NCBI GenBank assembly: GCA_020625635.1
Contig: JAHLBL010000137.1
Location: 1-5,120, forward strand
DNA length: 5,120 nucleotides
Origin: a bacterium
GTDB lineage: Bacteria; Bacillota; Clostridia; Oscillospirales; Acutalibacteraceae
Reading direction: 5' to 3'
Shown here: positions 5,115 to 5,120 of the stretch, piece by piece
Position numbering within the stretch: position 1 is the first letter of the stretch
Layout of the letters: each line of letters begins with the position of its first letter
Made by a program: the position numbers and the translations under genes
Notes under the pieces: generated by a model
What the model saw: the letters and a program-made list of their open reading frames with translations, nothing else
The model's database searches: none
Told to the model about the DNA's origin: nothing

Positions 5115-5120
5115 TGCTTG

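Overview
The window looks like a stretch of core chromosome from an anaerobic Firmicute of the Clostridia, most probably Ruminococcaceae/Oscillospirales. This rests on gene content and order (yceD-rpmF, then a DUF512 radical-SAM gene, der and plsY), strong AAGGAGG/AGGAGG ribosome binding sites, GC-leaning codon choice with AT-rich intergenic gaps, and protein sequences that read like Ruminococcus homologues. The taxonomic call is an inference from recall, not from a search. All seven genes lie on the + strand. No transposase, integrase, CRISPR array, tRNA or rRNA is visible, and no gene looks foreign.

Layout. Positions 1-411 are the 3' part of a yceD-family (DUF177) gene, cut by the window edge. 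It is followed after 28 bases by rpmF (ribosomal protein L32, 440-631). A GC-rich hairpin at 644-675 probably terminates that unit. The next unit begins with a DUF512/PDZ/radical-SAM protein of unknown reaction (708-2006). It runs into der, a double-GTPase ribosome assembly factor (2021-3343, 14-base gap), and plsY, the acyl-phosphate glycerol-3-phosphate acyltransferase (3343-4047, sharing one base with the der stop). A 72-base AT-rich gap with a plausible sigma-A promoter precedes a HIT-family nucleotide hydrolase (4120-4455). A 76-base gap then leads to an Apt-like phosphoribosyltransferase (4532-5077). The last 43 bases hold an imperfect hairpin that may be the start of a dispersed repeat.

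How the genes fit together. The left half concerns ribosome production: YceD affects 23S rRNA accumulation, L32 is a large-subunit protein, and Der matures the large subunit. The DUF512 enzyme sits tightly against der, which makes a link to ribosome or RNA maturation plausible but unproven. PlsY makes lysophosphatidic acid for membrane lipids. The HIT protein and the phosphoribosyltransferase both act on purine nucleotides and may form a small salvage or clean-up pair.

The window is mostly ordinary housekeeping sequence. The one element that looks undescribed is the 4458-4522 leader of the phosphoribosyltransferase gene. It contains a long hairpin whose loop bases (4479-4484, GCCCAC) are perfectly complementary to GTGGGC (4517-4522) just before the ribosome binding region. 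That arrangement resembles an RBS-sequestering pseudoknot, as seen in translational riboswitches and autoregulatory leaders.
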